From NCBI GenBank assembly GCA_017379255.1, contig JAFNWZ010000270.1, positions 1 through 7,773 of the forward strand: DNA of 7,773 bases, read 5' to 3'. A model generated the notes under the pieces. It was not told where the DNA came from. It did not search any database and saw only the letters and a program-made list of their open reading frames with translations. Below, in pieces: positions 7,542 through 7,773 of this stretch. The position numbers were made by a program, and so were the translations under genes. Within the stretch, counting starts at the first letter, position 1. The number at the start of each line of letters is the position of its first letter. This DNA is from Akkermansia sp. GTDB taxonomy: Bacteria; Verrucomicrobiota; Verrucomicrobiia; Verrucomicrobiales; Akkermansiaceae.

Positions 7542-7550
7542 GCCTACACC

Positions 7551-7658
7551 ATGAATCTCAAATCCATTACCTTCCGTTGTTCTGCTATTCAGCACGAGCG
7601 GATAAACACATTTCTGAACCAGGGCACAGACACGCGCACCGCCTTCATCACAGTATAG
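7551..7658 (+). pseudogene. Short ORF resembling the N-terminus of a ribbon-helix-helix antitoxin, apparently truncated
   Basis: A 35-codon frame reads [10 protein letters not shown], then [14 protein letters not shown] and TRTAFITV before TAG at 7656. A beta strand (SITFRCS), a helix with H-E-R-I, then an R-T-x-F-I turn into a second helix is the layout of ribbon-helix-helix DNA-binding proteins, often antitoxins of toxin-antitoxin pairs. In intact members the second helix continues for 10 or more residues after the F-I. Here the frame stops at that point, and within the same few bases sequence coding an internal part of Der begins in another frame. So this looks like a gene cut by a rearrangement or by an assembly join. 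No toxin gene is visible. The family call is tentative. Confidence 0.4.
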
Positions 7659-7773
7659 GCGAAGAGCGTACGATAGTGACAGATATCCCAGGTACAACTC
7701 GTGATAGTATCTACACACGCTACAACAAGTTTGGAAAGGATTTTTATCTAGTAGACACAGCAGGTATTCGTAA
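7655..7773 (+). pseudogene. der: Internal fragment of ribosome-assembly GTPase Der/EngA (second G domain)
   Basis: Frame 2 reads [39 protein letters not shown] and runs off the window end. This is the G2-G3 region of the second GTPase domain of Der, a tandem-GTPase 50S assembly factor: PGTTRDSI holds the switch I threonine and DTAG is the G3 motif. The usual G1 P-loop (GxPNxGKS), which should lie about 15-20 residues upstream, is absent; the upstream bases instead code the short ORF in another frame. There is therefore no start and no N-terminal half. The wording [13 protein letters not shown] with [10 protein letters not shown] resembles Bacteroidota Der, and the stretch has more A+T than the genes to the left. 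It may be a transferred or rearranged fragment, or the mis-joined end of a contig. Homology to Der is clear; its status is not. Confidence 0.75.

Noticed and set aside
7503..7718. Minus-strand 71-codon open frame near the right end
   Set aside because: It spans the junction of two plus-strand remnants and is antisense to the recognisable Der sequence; no domain or start signal.

Overview
The window comes from a Gram-negative bacterium: it encodes an LPS-export permease, a lipoprotein and a B12-dependent methionine synthase. Six of the eight gene starts or remnants are well supported, and all read as ordinary chromosomal genes. The clear promoters are sigma70-like (TTGACT-N17-TATAAA, TTGCCA-N17-TATAAT), and no gene start has a Shine-Dalgarno sequence. 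Together with the overall composition, this makes a Verrucomicrobiota member such as a gut Akkermansia relative my best guess. That is an inference which the sequence alone does not prove.

Layout from left to right. (1) Positions 1-498 (+) hold the C-terminal part of an LptF/LptG-type permease. (2) A strong bidirectional hairpin at 516-549 separates it from (3) metH (563-4240, -), a full-length cobalamin-dependent methionine synthase with a divergent reactivation domain. (4) A second hairpin (4259-4289) lies in the gap between metH and (5) an isolated nuoA (4322-4714, -), which has its own consensus promoter. (6) A Sel1-repeat lipoprotein (4789-5637, -) has a promoter that makes it a predicted leaderless gene. 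(7) A complete glutamate decarboxylase (5732-7117, +) is transcribed divergently from it. (8) A small AP2-domain-like protein (7114-7401, -) converges on gad with overlapping stop codons. (9) The last ~370 bases are visibly richer in A+T. They hold a short ORF resembling the start of a ribbon-helix-helix antitoxin (7551-7658, +), which breaks off exactly where an internal piece of a Der/EngA GTPase gene begins (7655-7773, +).

The genes do not form one pathway. MetH (methionine and folate cycle), NuoA (respiratory complex I), the Lpt permease (outer membrane assembly) and GAD (glutamate to GABA, acid consumption) are separate housekeeping or stress functions, each apparently with its own transcription unit. 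I saw no phage, CRISPR, transposase, tRNA or rRNA, and no convincing new multi-gene system. The points most worth checking are the gene-remnant junction near 7655 (a rearrangement or a chimeric contig end), the leaderless/short-leader promoter architecture, and the hairpin in front of metH.
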